This document shows positions 32,867 through 41,358 of a stretch of DNA of 64,000 bases, piece after piece. Each line of letters opens with the position of its first letter. Position 1 is the stretch's first letter. This DNA is from CAYFYS01 sp965202905 (GTDB taxonomy: Bacteria > Pseudomonadota > Alphaproteobacteria > MPNO01). Location: positions 806,001 to 870,000 of the forward strand of contig OZ241868.1 of the NCBI GenBank assembly GCA_965202905.1. The letters are read 5' to 3'. The translations under genes were made by a program, and so were the position numbers. A model generated the notes under the pieces. It worked only from the letters and a program-made list of their open reading frames with translations, was not told the origin of the DNA and did not search any database.

Positions 32867-33737
32867 CGCCGGGCCCGGTTGGTCGAGCCCGACGACCGGG
32901 TCGAGCCTGATGGCCGGGTCGAGCCTGATGGCCGGGTCGAGCGAAGCGGTCGGGCGGGCGAGCCTGTCCGATTCGGCCCGGACGGAGAGCGCTCTACGCC
33001 TCGACCAACTTGCGGTAGAGGCGCCGGGTCGCGTGGCCCAGGATCGCCCGGACGGATCGCATGGCGCCGGCGCCGGACATGAAGCCTGTTGGCGACAGAA
33101 CCAGAAAAAACGCTTGTGGCGGCGTCAGCTATGATGTAATCATATGAAGCTACCTCGTGCCGTGTGCGGCGTCCAGGTGGGGCGTATGGATCGATGTGGG
33201 GCGTATGGATCGACCGAGGCCCTGAGGGAGGAATGAGACGTGAACGACGACGCGAAAAAGACCATTGAGGCTGTCACCCCCCCCCCGCGTGAGGGATAGC
33301 AGCGCGGAGTCGACGCGCTGGACTAGGCCGACGATCCACGAATGGAACTGCGTCCAGGGGACGAGAAGCGGCCGAGGTCCCGACGAGACAGAGGGTGCCC
33401 ATCACGACACCCCATCATGACACCCTGTAATGATAACAGTAGCTGTGCAAGACATCCGCCGGCTTCATGGCGTCTCCTCTGCGAGGTGCCGTCAGCCTGC
33501 GGAGAGCGCGGCGTCGGGGCTTGGCGCTACGGGTTCTGCGCCGGACAGGCGTGGGACGCCGGCGCCCTGAAGGTCCTCGGCGGACGGACCCCCGAAAGTA
33601 TTTCGACCGACGAACGGCCGGCCGGAACCCTCCCGTCTCACATGCCCTGAACCGGGGCGTTCTCTCGATGTTTCCGGGGGGCCGCAATCGTCCTCCCTGC
33701 ATCCGGCAAGGGCAAGTCCGGGTAGGATATTCCCGCC
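32867..33737. other. 871-bp low-coding region with repeats and an AT-rich palindrome
   Basis: No gene family is recognisable here. Contents: 18-bp tandem units (32880-32942); an 18-bp unit repeated with period 19 (33177-33194, 33196-33213); an AT-rich 15-bp palindrome TATGATGTAATCATA at 33130-33144; a good ribosome site followed by a GTG micro-ORF at 33240-33299 (reads MNDDAKKTIEAV) running into a run of ten C at 33277-33286. A 28-codon minus-strand ORF ending at about 33000 (reads RAILGHATRRLYRKLVEA) could be a gene tail. Base composition is less GC-biased than around it. It leads into the phage-derived genes. Confidence 0.55.
32880..32942. repeat. 18-bp tandem repeat, three and a half units
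   Basis: Two exact copies of GGGTCGAGCCTGATGGCC (32898-32915, 32916-32933), preceded by a diverged copy and followed by a half copy. It starts 13 bp after the nuclease-like gene. Confidence 0.9.
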
Positions 33738-34283
33738 GTGTCCGGCGCCCCTTATCCGCGCATCCCGATTCAACGCCAACCCGACCGCCGCGCCGCGCGC
33801 GAACTCCCGGAGGCGTGGGTCCGCCAGGGCCAAGATGGAGGAGAGGGCAACGCCCTCCCGTTGCTGGCCATCAAAGATTCCTCCCGGGGCTTCTATAGCG
33901 CGGCGCTGGAGCGGCAGCAGACCGCCGAGATCAGCGTCGCCAGCGATGTCGGCAACCCGCTGCACGAGTACGTCCACCATTTACAGAGGGCGATGCCCGG
34001 CCTCGACGCGCTCTTCCACCAACTCCACCGCCGCCGGACCGCAGGCGAACCGCGCGTCCAGGTCGGCGGGCCGACCGATCTCGGCCGCAAGGACCAGTAC
34101 GTCCACGCCTACGCCGGTCGGGAGTACACCAAAGAGGAGTTGCCCCAAGAGGTCCTGACGATGGGAGTGCAGCAGCTCTTCCACCCGGTCTGGGACGAGG
34201 AATATCTCCTCATGCTTGTCCACGACGACCCGGAGATGCTCGATCTGGTCCTCGGCGTCCTGTTCCACTACGATCCGGACTGA
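33738..34283 (+). CDS. Phage-derived HExxH metallopeptidase-like protein, probably truncated
   Basis: A 181-residue protein from a GTG start. The zinc motif HEYVHHLQ is near residue 76, followed by a lattice of residues (RRRTAGEP, GRKDQYVHAYAGREY) and a helix PQEVLTMGVQQLF with a likely third ligand Glu, then DPEMLDLVLGVLFHYDP. This arrangement is that of the C-terminal domain found in some phage Mu F-like or portal-associated head proteins. The usual N-terminal head-protein domain is absent, so it looks like a fragment or a stand-alone peptidase. It is directly followed by another small gene (one base apart). Confidence 0.65.
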   Translation: MSGAPYPRIPIQRQPDRRAARELPEAWVRQGQDGGEGNALPLLAIKDSSRGFYSAALERQQTAEISVASDVGNPLHEYVHHLQRAMPGLDALFHQLHRRRTAGEPRVQVGGPTDLGRKDQYVHAYAGREYTKEELPQEVLTMGVQQLFHPVWDEEYLLMLVHDDPEMLDLVLGVLFHYDPD

Positions 34284-34284
34284 C

Positions 34285-34788
34285 ATGGCGAAGCACACCA
34301 TCACCATACCGGACCGGAGGCGCGGCCGCGAACTCCGCACCATCGTCTGGGACGATGAGGCCGGTACCGTCTCGGGTGATCATTGGAATGTCGCGAGCCT
34401 GCGCCGGGCGTTCGCCGCCGCGAAGCCGGTCACCGTGGGCAGCAACGGCGGCACATGGACCCTGCACGATCCGGCCCACGACCCCGCCGAGTTCCTGACG
34501 GTCCTCGGCAACGCCTACTGGCCGGTGCTCGACGAGCCGCTGCGCTCCTCGCTGCCCGCCATCTTCGACGGCGTCGAACTGCCGCCCATGGACTACGACG
34601 GCGGCGTCGTGGTGACCTACCCGGACGGCTTCCAGGATTACCGGCCCGTCTTCCTCACGGGCGCGGACGGCGCCGACCTCGGCAAAATGGACGGCGGCGA
34701 GCTCACCCTCACGGCGCCGGTCGAAGGCGCCGGCTGGGAAGTGTGGTACACCGCCGACGGCCGCATCGCCGATCTCGGCGTGTTCTGA
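34285..34788 (+). CDS. Hypothetical protein paired with the phage-like peptidase
   Basis: A 167-residue, acidic, probably beta-rich soluble protein with no known domain that I recognise. It starts MAKHTITIPDRRRGRELRTIVWDDEAGTVSGDHWN, has LHDPAHDPAEFLTVLGNAYWPVL in the middle and a two-strand tail GGELTLTAPVEGAGWEVWYTADG. It begins one base after the stop of the HExxH protein, so the two are surely co-transcribed. The pair is probably a prophage relic or a small accessory module. Nothing indicates its activity. Confidence 0.6.
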   Translation: MAKHTITIPDRRRGRELRTIVWDDEAGTVSGDHWNVASLRRAFAAAKPVTVGSNGGTWTLHDPAHDPAEFLTVLGNAYWPVLDEPLRSSLPAIFDGVELPPMDYDGGVVVTYPDGFQDYRPVFLTGADGADLGKMDGGELTLTAPVEGAGWEVWYTADGRIADLGVF

Positions 34789-34882
34789 CGGCCGGGCGCG
34801 GGCGCAACGGACCCGCGCCGCGCGCCGGATTTTCCGCCCCGATCCGACCCAGCGAAACCGCCCCGATTTTCCGCCGTTTCAG

Positions 34883-34952
34883 CGCCCCTGAAACGCCCCG
34901 AAATCCCCCTTGCAAGCCCCGTCCGAGCCCGGATTCGCAAAGACTTTCGTCC
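34883..34952. repeat. Dispersed repeat, copy A
   Basis: Two blocks, about 34883-34913 (CCCCTGAAACGCCCCGAAA...) and 34929-34952 (CGGATTCGCAAAGACTTTCG), recur in the same order and orientation next to tRNA-Phe (53912-54043). Between genes the copies share only these blocks; here they are about 15 bp apart, there about 80 bp apart. Confidence 0.65.
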
Positions 34953-35054
34953 CCCTGCACAAACGTCGTTTTCGGCCGACCGACAGGGTTCCGGGACAGG
35001 GGTCCGGAGGGTGCCCCTTCAGGCCGATCGCGCCGATGCCCGACCGGGTTCGGC

Positions 35055-36050
35055 TCAGACGCGGGCGCGCTCGCGAGTCGTGGGGTGGAACAGCTCGGCC
35101 GGATCCATCTCGCGGGCGGCGAGGCCCTGGGCGTGGGAGTAGCGGACCATCGCGGCGAGCTCCGCAAGGTTGTCCTGGAAGCCGTAGGGCCAGATATCGG
35201 GACCGAACAACGCGCGGGCGGCCTCGATCTCCGCGGCGATCCAGGGGACCGAGACGTGCGGGGCGGTCACGTCGTCGAGCGCCGCCACCGCCAGGGTCTT
35301 GGCCGCAAGGAAAGCCTTGTAGAGGCTCGCCGGCAGCCAGGGATGATCGTCGGCCAAGCTCTCGCGCACCACCAGCGTGTGCATGATCGGATAGAGCCCG
35401 GTCTTTCGGTAATAGGCTTCCTCAGCCGCGCGGTAGTCGGGGAACAGCCGCCGGACGGCCCCCTCCCCGCTCGGATCGAAGCAGGACGGCGCGCGGGCGC
35501 TGATCGCCGCCGTCAGCCCGCCGTCGGCGAGCATACGCGACAGGAACTGGCCCGCGCCCAGCGGCTCGACGGTGATTTCGGACGGCAGGTCGAGGGCGTA
35601 GGCGCCATAGCGGCCGGGCTGCTCCAGCCCCCCGGTGCGCCAGTGAACGTCCGCCGCCGTCACGCCGTACTCGTCGGCCAGCATGCCGCGCACCCAGAGC
35701 GCGGCGGTCATCGCGTAGATCGGCACGCCGACCTGCCGGCCCTTCAGGTCTTCGGGCCGCTCGATACCGGCGTCGGCCCGCACATAGAGCGCCGAGTGCC
35801 GGAACATCCGCGAGGTAAAGACGGGGATCGCGATATAGGGGATCTCGCCGCGCGAGCGGGCGAGGATGTAAGAAGAGAGCGACACCTCGGCGACATCGAA
35901 CTCCTGGTTGGTGAACGTCCGGTAGGAGGACTCCTCGATCGGGATCGGGAAACAGGCGGTCTCGCAGCCTTCGATCGCGACCCGCCCGTCGATGACCGGC
36001 CGGACCCGGTCGTAATCGCCCGTGGCGATGGTGATGGGAAGCTTGGCCAT
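35055..36050 (-). CDS. Cytoplasmic substrate-binding-like protein (NMT1/4,5-dihydroxyphthalate decarboxylase family)
   Basis: A 331-residue type II periplasmic-binding fold protein without a signal peptide. It starts MAKLPITIATGDYDRVRPVIDG and has EFDVAEVSLSSYILARSRGE, YIAIPVFTSRMFRHSALYVR, EDLKGRQVGVPIYAMTAALWVRGML and a C-terminal GFQDNLAELAAMVRYSHAQGL. This is the family that includes 4,5-dihydroxyphthalate decarboxylase (Pht5) as well as ABC substrate-binding proteins. Lack of a signal and absence of permease genes favour the decarboxylase branch, though enzymatic activity is not proven. It lies downstream of the cyclase on the same strand, separated by a strong hairpin. Confidence 0.75.
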   Translation of the reverse strand: MAKLPITIATGDYDRVRPVIDGRVAIEGCETACFPIPIEESSYRTFTNQEFDVAEVSLSSYILARSRGEIPYIAIPVFTSRMFRHSALYVRADAGIERPEDLKGRQVGVPIYAMTAALWVRGMLADEYGVTAADVHWRTGGLEQPGRYGAYALDLPSEITVEPLGAGQFLSRMLADGGLTAAISARAPSCFDPSGEGAVRRLFPDYRAAEEAYYRKTGLYPIMHTLVVRESLADDHPWLPASLYKAFLAAKTLAVAALDDVTAPHVSVPWIAAEIEAARALFGPDIWPYGFQDNLAELAAMVRYSHAQGLAAREMDPAELFHPTTRERARV

Positions 36051-36171
36051 GGCGGGAACAGTGTGCCACAACCGGCCCGGGCCTCGCCATTGCCCGGCCC
36101 CGTTCCGGCGAGGCGCGCCCGCGATCGCGCAGCCCGACGGCATGCGGGCCTCTCCAGTGGATCGACATGAA

Positions 36172-36207
36172 ACCAGTGGTTCGAATCGAAAGATTCGAAC
36201 CACTAGT
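36172..36207 (-). terminator. Strong hairpin at the end of the cyclase gene
   Basis: A 13-bp uninterrupted stem, AGTGGTTCGAATC paired with GATTCGAACCACT, extended by two outer pairs after one mismatch, around a four-base loop. It includes the cyclase stop codon (36203-36205) and is followed by a short T run on the minus strand. It probably ends or attenuates the cyclase transcript before the next gene. Confidence 0.6.
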
Positions 36208-36979
36208 CCTCGAAGATCGCCACCGCCCGGGTCCAGCCGGCCGAGGCGCCCTTTATCTTCACCGGAAAGCAGGAGACCATGAACCCGTCATCGGGCAGGG
36301 CTTCCAGATTGCCGAGCTTCTCGATCTGACAATAGCCGACATCGCGGCCCGCCTTGTGTCCCTCCCAGATGATCGAGGGATCGCCGGTCTCCTCCCAGCG
36401 CGCTTTGGTGTGGATGAACGGCGCATCCCAGCTCCAGCCATCGGTGCCGCAGATCCGGACGCCGCGCCCGGTGAGGTAGAGCGTCGCCTCACGCCCCATG
36501 CCGCAGCCGCGCGAAACATAGTCGTCCGCGCCGTAGCGCGCGCCGGCGGCGGTGTTGACCAGCACGATATCGAGCGGGGCCAGCGTATGGCCGATGCGGT
36601 CGAGCTCGGTCTCGATATCGGCGGCGGACACCACATAGCCGTCCTCGAAATGGCGGAAATCGAACTTCACACCCGGCTGGAAGCACCATTCGAGCGGCAC
36701 CTCGTCGATCGCGATCGCCCGCTTGCCGCCGTCCATGGTCGAATGGTAGTGCCACGGCGCATCGACATGGGTGCCGTTATGGGTAGTCAGCTTGACCCAT
36801 TCGATCGCCCAGGCCTCCCGATCGGGGAGCTGGTCGGCCGTCAGCCCGGGGAAGAAGTCACAGATCTGGTCTACCGTCTCCTCATGGGTCTCGTACTCGA
36901 TCTCCGGCCGCATGAACGGCGGATCCGAGGCGATCCCCGAATCGAGCGCCACCGAAATGTCGATCATCCGTCGCGCCAT
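36203..36979 (-). CDS. Cyclase family protein (kynurenine formamidase/isatin hydrolase superfamily)
   Basis: A 258-residue metal-dependent hydrolase. The signature HNGTHVDAPWHY near residue 67 provides the His-Asp-His metal set; later come FDFRHFEDGYVVSAADIE, YGADDYVSRGCGMGREATLYL and GTDGWSWDAPF. Members hydrolyse N-formylkynurenine, isatin or related amides and lactams. The start is the ATG at 36979. Since the window also has an anthraniloyl/salicylyl-CoA cluster, an amide or isatin-type substrate leading to anthranilate would make sense, but 20 kb separates them, so this is only a suggestion. Confidence 0.88.
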   Translation of the reverse strand: MARRMIDISVALDSGIASDPPFMRPEIEYETHEETVDQICDFFPGLTADQLPDREAWAIEWVKLTTHNGTHVDAPWHYHSTMDGGKRAIAIDEVPLEWCFQPGVKFDFRHFEDGYVVSAADIETELDRIGHTLAPLDIVLVNTAAGARYGADDYVSRGCGMGREATLYLTGRGVRICGTDGWSWDAPFIHTKARWEETGDPSIIWEGHKAGRDVGYCQIEKLGNLEALPDDGFMVSCFPVKIKGASAGWTRAVAIFED

Positions 36980-37403
36980 TGCTCAGCCTCCCTCGCGTCA
37001 ATGTGAATGTGAATGTGAATGAGCTCGCGCCCGTCCCCGGTCTCCCGGCCGCTCCCACAGCCGCGGCGCGGCGGATGCGGGACGACGCCGCATGTCCGGG
37101 TTCCGCTTGCCGAATCCTCTGTCGACGAACCTTGTCGACTCCGCACATATCTCCGCACGACATATCCATGCGTCATGCGCACGGCCGGGGCAAGCGGCGG
37201 TCGTGGTTTCCCGGTCGGAGCGCAGCGCGCCGTTCGCGACAGTCGCATAGTCGAGGCCGCATGGTCGAGGCGATGGCCCAATGGCCCGGGCCGCGCCGGC
37301 GCGGCCCGGGCGGTTCGGCGGCCGTGTCGGGACAACGATCGGACCGTTGGGGTATGCTCGCCGCCGATCCGGCGCCGTCGCCGGCCATCACGGAGCGCAC
37401 ATC
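36980..37403. other. Intergenic region with hexamer repeats and a perfect 28-bp GC palindrome
   Basis: This 424-bp gap holds four tandem hexamers (AATGTG, last one altered) at 37000-37023 and a perfect 28-bp palindrome at 37284-37311 with arms GCCCGGGCCGCGCC. The gap separates divergent cyclase and thiolase genes and should contain both promoters, but no convincing -35/-10 pair is visible. Confidence 0.7.
37284..37311. repeat. Perfect 28-bp all-GC palindrome
   Basis: Arms of 14 bp with no spacer, composed only of G and C, located 93 bp upstream of the thiolase start. It can form a cruciform or a leader hairpin. Confidence 0.9.
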
Positions 37404-38570
37404 ATGACCGCATGCATCGTCGGGTGGTCCCACACGAAGTTCGGCAAGCACGAGGGCCGCGACATCGAATCCCTGATCACGGAAGCGGCAAGCCGGGCGC
37501 TGCACGACGCCGCGGTGGCGCCGGCCGATGTCGATGAGATCTATGTCGGGTTGTTCAACGGCGGGTTCGTCAAGCAGGACTTTCCGTCCTCGCTGGTGCT
37601 GCAAACCGACGATGCGCTGCGCTTCACGCCGGCGACCCGGGTCGAGAATGCATGCGCCACCGGCTCGGCGGCGATCCATCAGGGGCTGAAGTCGATCGCG
37701 GCGCGCCAGGCGCGAATCGTCCTGGTCGTGGGGGTCGAGAAGATGACCGGGCTTGCCGGGGCGGCAATCGGCGAGGTGCTGACCAAGGCCGCCTATCTCA
37801 AGGAGGAAGGCGGCGAGAACGGCAGCTTCGTCGATATCTTCGGGCGCATCGCCGAGCGCTACTTCCAGCGCTACGGCGATCGGACCGACGTTTTGGCGAA
37901 GATCGCGGCGAAGAACCACGCCAACGGCGCGGCCAACCCGCTGGCCCACTTCCAGAAGGATCTGGGCTACGAGTTCTGCCGCACGCCCTCGGACGGGAAC
38001 CCGGTGGTTTCCGGCCCGCTCAAGCGGACCGACTGCTCGCCGGTCACCGACGGCGCGGCCGCGGTGGTGCTGGCCGACATGGAGACCGCGCTCGGCGGCG
38101 AAAAGGCGATCGTCTTCCGCGCGGCGCGCCAGGTGAACGACTATTTGCCGCTCAGCCGTCGCGACCCGACCCGTTTCGAAGGGGCCGAGCGGGTCTGGCG
38201 GCAGGCCTTCGCCGACAGCGGCCTCGCGCTGGAGGACCTCGACATGCTGGAGGTCCACGACTGCTTCACCATCGCCGAGCTGATGATCTACGAGGCGCTG
38301 GGTCTCACCCCGCACGGCCAGGGCGCGCGGGCGGTCGAGGAGGGCTGGACGGCGAAGGACGGCAAGCTGCCGGTCAACCCCTCGGGCGGGCTCAAGTCGA
38401 AGGGCCACCCGATCGGCGCGACCGGGGTCTCGATGCATGTGATGGCCGCGATGCAGGTGCGCGGCGAGGCGGGCGGCGTCCAGGTGCCGGGCGCGAAGCT
38501 CGCCGGGGTGTTCAACATGGGCGGCTCGGCGGTCGCCAACTACGCCAGCATCCTCGAGCCGCTGCGCTGA
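37404..38570 (+). CDS. Thiolase / acetyl-CoA acetyltransferase family (SCP2-type)
   Basis: A 388-residue thiolase-fold enzyme. The nucleophile region is RVENACATGSAA with Cys84; the C-terminal part has EVHDCFTIAELMIYEALGL and NPSGGLKSKGHPIGATG, giving the catalytic His. The sequence GHPIGATG with DCF in place of the EAFA of classical thiolases is the SCP2/thiolase-like subgroup. It cleaves or forms 3-ketoacyl-CoA. The ATG at 37404 starts MTACIVGWSHTKFGKHEGRD; the open frame extends upstream to 37281 without family sequence. It leads into a CoA ligase gene 114 bp downstream. No DUF35 (OB-fold) partner gene is nearby. Confidence 0.9.
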   Translation: MTACIVGWSHTKFGKHEGRDIESLITEAASRALHDAAVAPADVDEIYVGLFNGGFVKQDFPSSLVLQTDDALRFTPATRVENACATGSAAIHQGLKSIAARQARIVLVVGVEKMTGLAGAAIGEVLTKAAYLKEEGGENGSFVDIFGRIAERYFQRYGDRTDVLAKIAAKNHANGAANPLAHFQKDLGYEFCRTPSDGNPVVSGPLKRTDCSPVTDGAAAVVLADMETALGGEKAIVFRAARQVNDYLPLSRRDPTRFEGAERVWRQAFADSGLALEDLDMLEVHDCFTIAELMIYEALGLTPHGQGARAVEEGWTAKDGKLPVNPSGGLKSKGHPIGATGVSMHVMAAMQVRGEAGGVQVPGAKLAGVFNMGGSAVANYASILEPLR

Positions 38571-38639
38571 GCCGGCAGGGTCGCCTTCTTTCACACACCC
38601 TTTCACGCACCGCCGAGGCCGCGCTCGATCGCCCGATCG

Positions 38640-38673
38640 CCCGATCCCGTTACAGGCCCGATCCCGTTACAGG
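38640..38673. repeat. Exact 17-bp tandem duplication upstream of the CoA ligase
   Basis: Two copies of CCCGATCCCGTTACAGG (38640-38656, 38657-38673), ending 11 bp before the ligase ATG. Confidence 0.95.
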
Positions 38674-38684
38674 ACGAAAGAGAC

Positions 38685-40199
38685 ATGAACCTTGCCAGCC
38701 TCCTGGTCAAATCCTCGCAGGCATGGGGCGACCGGCCGGCGATCGCGATCGGCTCCGAGACGGTCGCGACCTACCGTGCGCTCGCCGGGCGCACGGCGCG
38801 GATCGCGGCCGGGCTGCGCGAGATCCACGGCCTGGAGCCGGGCGACCGGGTGGCGCTGGCGATGAAGAATTGCCCAGCCTTCATCGAGACTTTCTTCGCA
38901 ATCTGGCACGCCGGGCTCGCCGCGGTGCCGATGAACGCCAGGCTGCACCCCAAGGAGCACGCCTACATCCTGGAAAATTCCCAGGCGCGGGTGTGCGTGG
39001 CGACCCCGGACATCCTGCCCGGCATCGCCGGCGAAGACCCGGGGCTGGAGGCGCTGGTCGAGGCCGACGGGCCCGCTTACGAGGCGCTGGCCGGCGCGGC
39101 GCCGATGGCGCCGGCGGAAGCCGCGCCCGAAGACCTCGCCTGGCTGTTCTATACCAGCGGGACCACCGGGCGGCCCAAGGGCGCGATGCTGTCGCACCGC
39201 AACCTCTTGATGATGACGCTGAGCTACTTCGCCGACGTCGATTCGGTCGGACCCGGCGACGCCATCATCCACGCCGCCCCGCTCAGCCACGGCTCCGGCC
39301 TCTATATGCTGCCTTTCTTCGCCAAGGGCGCGTGCCACGTGATCCCGGACTCCGCCGGCTTCGAAGCCGGGGAGTTCCTGTCGCTGGTGCCGTCCTGGCC
39401 GGGCGCGACGGCGTTCTTCGCGCCGACCATGGTGACAAGGCTGATCAACGCGCCCTCGATCGGCGGCGCGGACCTCGCCAACCTGCGCACGATCGTCTAC
39501 GGCGGCGGGCCGATGTATGTCGAGGACTGCCTGCGCGCGATCGACGCGCTGGGGCCGCGGCTGGTACAGATCTACGGCCAGGGCGAGGCGCCGATGACCA
39601 TCACCGCCCTGCCGCGCGAGGCCTGTGCGGATCGCGGCCATCCGCGCTATTTCGACCGCCTCGCCTCGTCCGGCGTCGCGCGCACCGATGTCGAAATCCG
39701 GGTGGTCGACGCCGGGGACGACGATGTCCCCATCGGCGAGATCGGCGAGGTGCTCGTGCGCGGCGACGTGGTCATGCAGGGCTATTGGCGCAACCCGGAG
39801 GCGAGCGCGGAGACCCTGCGCGGCGGCTGGCTGCACACCGGCGACATGGGCGCGTTCGACAAGGACGGCTACCTGACGCTCAAGGACCGCTCGAAAGACC
39901 TGATCATCTCCGGCGGGTCCAACATCTATCCGCGCGAGGTCGAGGAGGCGCTGCTGCGCCATCCCGCCGTGCTCGAGGTCTCGGTGATCGGCAAGCCCGA
40001 CCCGGACTGGGGCGAATCCGTCATGGCTTTCGTGGTCGCCCGCCCCGGCGAGGCGCTGGACGAGGCCGCGCTCGACCGGCTGTGCGCCGCGCACATCGCC
40101 CGCTTCAAGCGGCCCAGAAGCTACCGGTTCATCGACGCGCTGCCCAAGAACGACTACGGCAAGGTGCTCAAGATGGCGCTGCGCGAGCAGATCGGCTGA
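38685..40199 (+). CDS. AMP-dependent acyl-CoA synthetase
   Basis: A 504-residue ligase. Motifs: LFYTSGTTGRPKGAML near residue 155 (P-loop), YGQGEAPM (A5), HTGDMGAFDKDGYLTLKDRSKDLIISGGSNIYPREVEEALL (A7-A8), and the C-terminal KNDYGKVLKM. The short N-terminus and GLREIHGLEPGDRVALAMKNCPAFIETFF are typical of medium/long-chain or aryl-acid ligases. It probably activates the substrate of the neighbouring thiolase/acyl-CoA dehydrogenase pathway. Exact acid unknown. Note the tandem 17-bp duplication immediately ahead of the start. Confidence 0.92.
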   Translation: MNLASLLVKSSQAWGDRPAIAIGSETVATYRALAGRTARIAAGLREIHGLEPGDRVALAMKNCPAFIETFFAIWHAGLAAVPMNARLHPKEHAYILENSQARVCVATPDILPGIAGEDPGLEALVEADGPAYEALAGAAPMAPAEAAPEDLAWLFYTSGTTGRPKGAMLSHRNLLMMTLSYFADVDSVGPGDAIIHAAPLSHGSGLYMLPFFAKGACHVIPDSAGFEAGEFLSLVPSWPGATAFFAPTMVTRLINAPSIGGADLANLRTIVYGGGPMYVEDCLRAIDALGPRLVQIYGQGEAPMTITALPREACADRGHPRYFDRLASSGVARTDVEIRVVDAGDDDVPIGEIGEVLVRGDVVMQGYWRNPEASAETLRGGWLHTGDMGAFDKDGYLTLKDRSKDLIISGGSNIYPREVEEALLRHPAVLEVSVIGKPDPDWGESVMAFVVARPGEALDEAALDRLCAAHIARFKRPRSYRFIDALPKNDYGKVLKMALREQIG

Positions 40200-40245
40200 G
40201 CGCGCCGAGGCGGCCCGGCGGCTTCGGCGCCGTCCTCTGCACCGG

Positions 40246-40417
40246 CCACGACCGACGCGATCCACGACCGACGCGATTCCGGGCAGAAGCGGTCGTCTCA
40301 CGACGCGTCTCCCGCTGCGTCGTTCGTTCGTCGTTCGTTCGCCGTCCGGCGGTCCGACACACCCCTGCGCCAGGGATCGGGCCTGCGCCAGGGATCGGGC
40401 CTGCGCCAGGGATCGGG
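40246..40417. repeat. Cluster of short tandem duplications
   Basis: CCACGACCGACGCGAT twice (40246-40261, 40262-40277); TCGTTCGTTCG-type units near 40320-40341; CCTGCGCCAGGGATCGGG three times exactly (40364-40381, 40382-40399, 40400-40417). All lie in the 235-bp gap between convergent ligase and formyltransferase genes. Confidence 0.93.
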
Positions 40418-40434
40418 CGGTTGTCGAAGGGCGG

Positions 40435-41358
40435 TCAGCCGCACCTCGCGCCCGGCTCCAGCCCCACCTCGGCGGCATACTCGGCGGCGGCGACCTTGGC
40501 GCCGCCGTCCGGGCGGGCGCGGCCGAGCCGAACCTGGCCGCCGGAAGCCGCGATCACCATCCCATCCTCGCCGATCGCGACGATCTCGCCCGGCGCGCCG
40601 CCGGTCCGGCCGGTCTTGCGCGTCTCGAAGAGCTGGACCTCCCTGCCGCCGATCGTGGTCCAGGCCCCCGGCGCGGGGTCGGCGCCGCGGATCAGGTTAT
40701 GCACCTCGGCGACCGGCCTGGACCAGTCGATCTCGACATCGGCCTTGCGGCACCAGCTTTCGTAGGTCTGCCGGCTCTCGTCCTGGACGATCCTGGGCGC
40801 GGCGCCCGCGCGCACCATGTCGAGGCTCTCGATCATCGCCTCGACCCCCATCGGGAACAGCTTGTCGAAATAGACCGTCCCCAGCGTGTCGTTCTCGCCG
40901 ATCTCGACTTCCTTTTGCAGCAGGATCGGCCCGGTATCGAGCCCGTTATCCGGCCAGAAGATCGACAGCCCGGTCCCGGTGGCGCCCTGGATGATCGGCC
41001 AGTTGATCGAGCTCGGCCCGCGGTGGCGCGGCAGCAGCGAGGGGTGGTACTGGATCGTTCCCTCGGTCGGGATATGGAGGAAGTCTTCGGGCACGAGCAG
41101 GGTGACGAAGGCCATCACGCCGAGATCGGGCGTCATCCCGCGGAACTCCGCCCACACCGCCGGTTCCTTGTAGGACGGCGGCTGGAACAGCGGGATCCCG
41201 CGCGCCAGCGCCGCTTCCTTGAGGGGATCGGGGCGCGCGCCCCCCCGGTCCGGCGCGCAATAGACCGCGATCACATTCTCGCCGCGCGCCAGCAAGGCCT
41301 CCAAAACCGCCTTGCCGAAGGCCTGCTGCCCGATCAGGGCGATACGCATGTCGGCCAT
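40435..41358 (-). CDS. Methionyl-tRNA formyltransferase-like protein
   Basis: A 307-residue formyl-transferase-fold enzyme. The N10-formyl-THF binding/catalytic part has YHPSLLPRHRGPSSINWPIIQG (HxSLLP motif) and DNGLDTGPILLQKEV; the C-terminal domain starts around RADVEIDWSRPVAEVHNLIRGADPAPGAW. It resembles the hydrolase domain of 10-formyl-THF dehydrogenase and Fmt. No peptide deformylase gene lies beside it, so it is more likely a paralogue acting on a small amine or on formyl-THF than the tRNA enzyme. The ATG at 41358 follows GGAGGG. It is convergent with the CoA ligase and divergent from a DadA-like gene. Confidence 0.82.
   Translation of the reverse strand: MADMRIALIGQQAFGKAVLEALLARGENVIAVYCAPDRGGARPDPLKEAALARGIPLFQPPSYKEPAVWAEFRGMTPDLGVMAFVTLLVPEDFLHIPTEGTIQYHPSLLPRHRGPSSINWPIIQGATGTGLSIFWPDNGLDTGPILLQKEVEIGENDTLGTVYFDKLFPMGVEAMIESLDMVRAGAAPRIVQDESRQTYESWCRKADVEIDWSRPVAEVHNLIRGADPAPGAWTTIGGREVQLFETRKTGRTGGAPGEIVAIGEDGMVIAASGGQVRLGRARPDGGAKVAAAEYAAEVGLEPGARCG

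Noticed and set aside
33240..33299. GTG micro-ORF of 19 codons with a good ribosome site
   Set aside because: It is too short and ends in a homopolymer; kept only as part of the intergenic description.
33342..33980. Several 60-160-codon ORFs upstream of the phage-like peptidase
   Set aside because: No family resemblance and no good ribosome sites, and they overlap each other in several frames.
37652..40765. A 1037-codon plus-strand ORF across thiolase and ligase
   Set aside because: It is out of frame with two well-supported genes and has the Arg/Gly/Ala-rich composition of GC-driven shadow frames.
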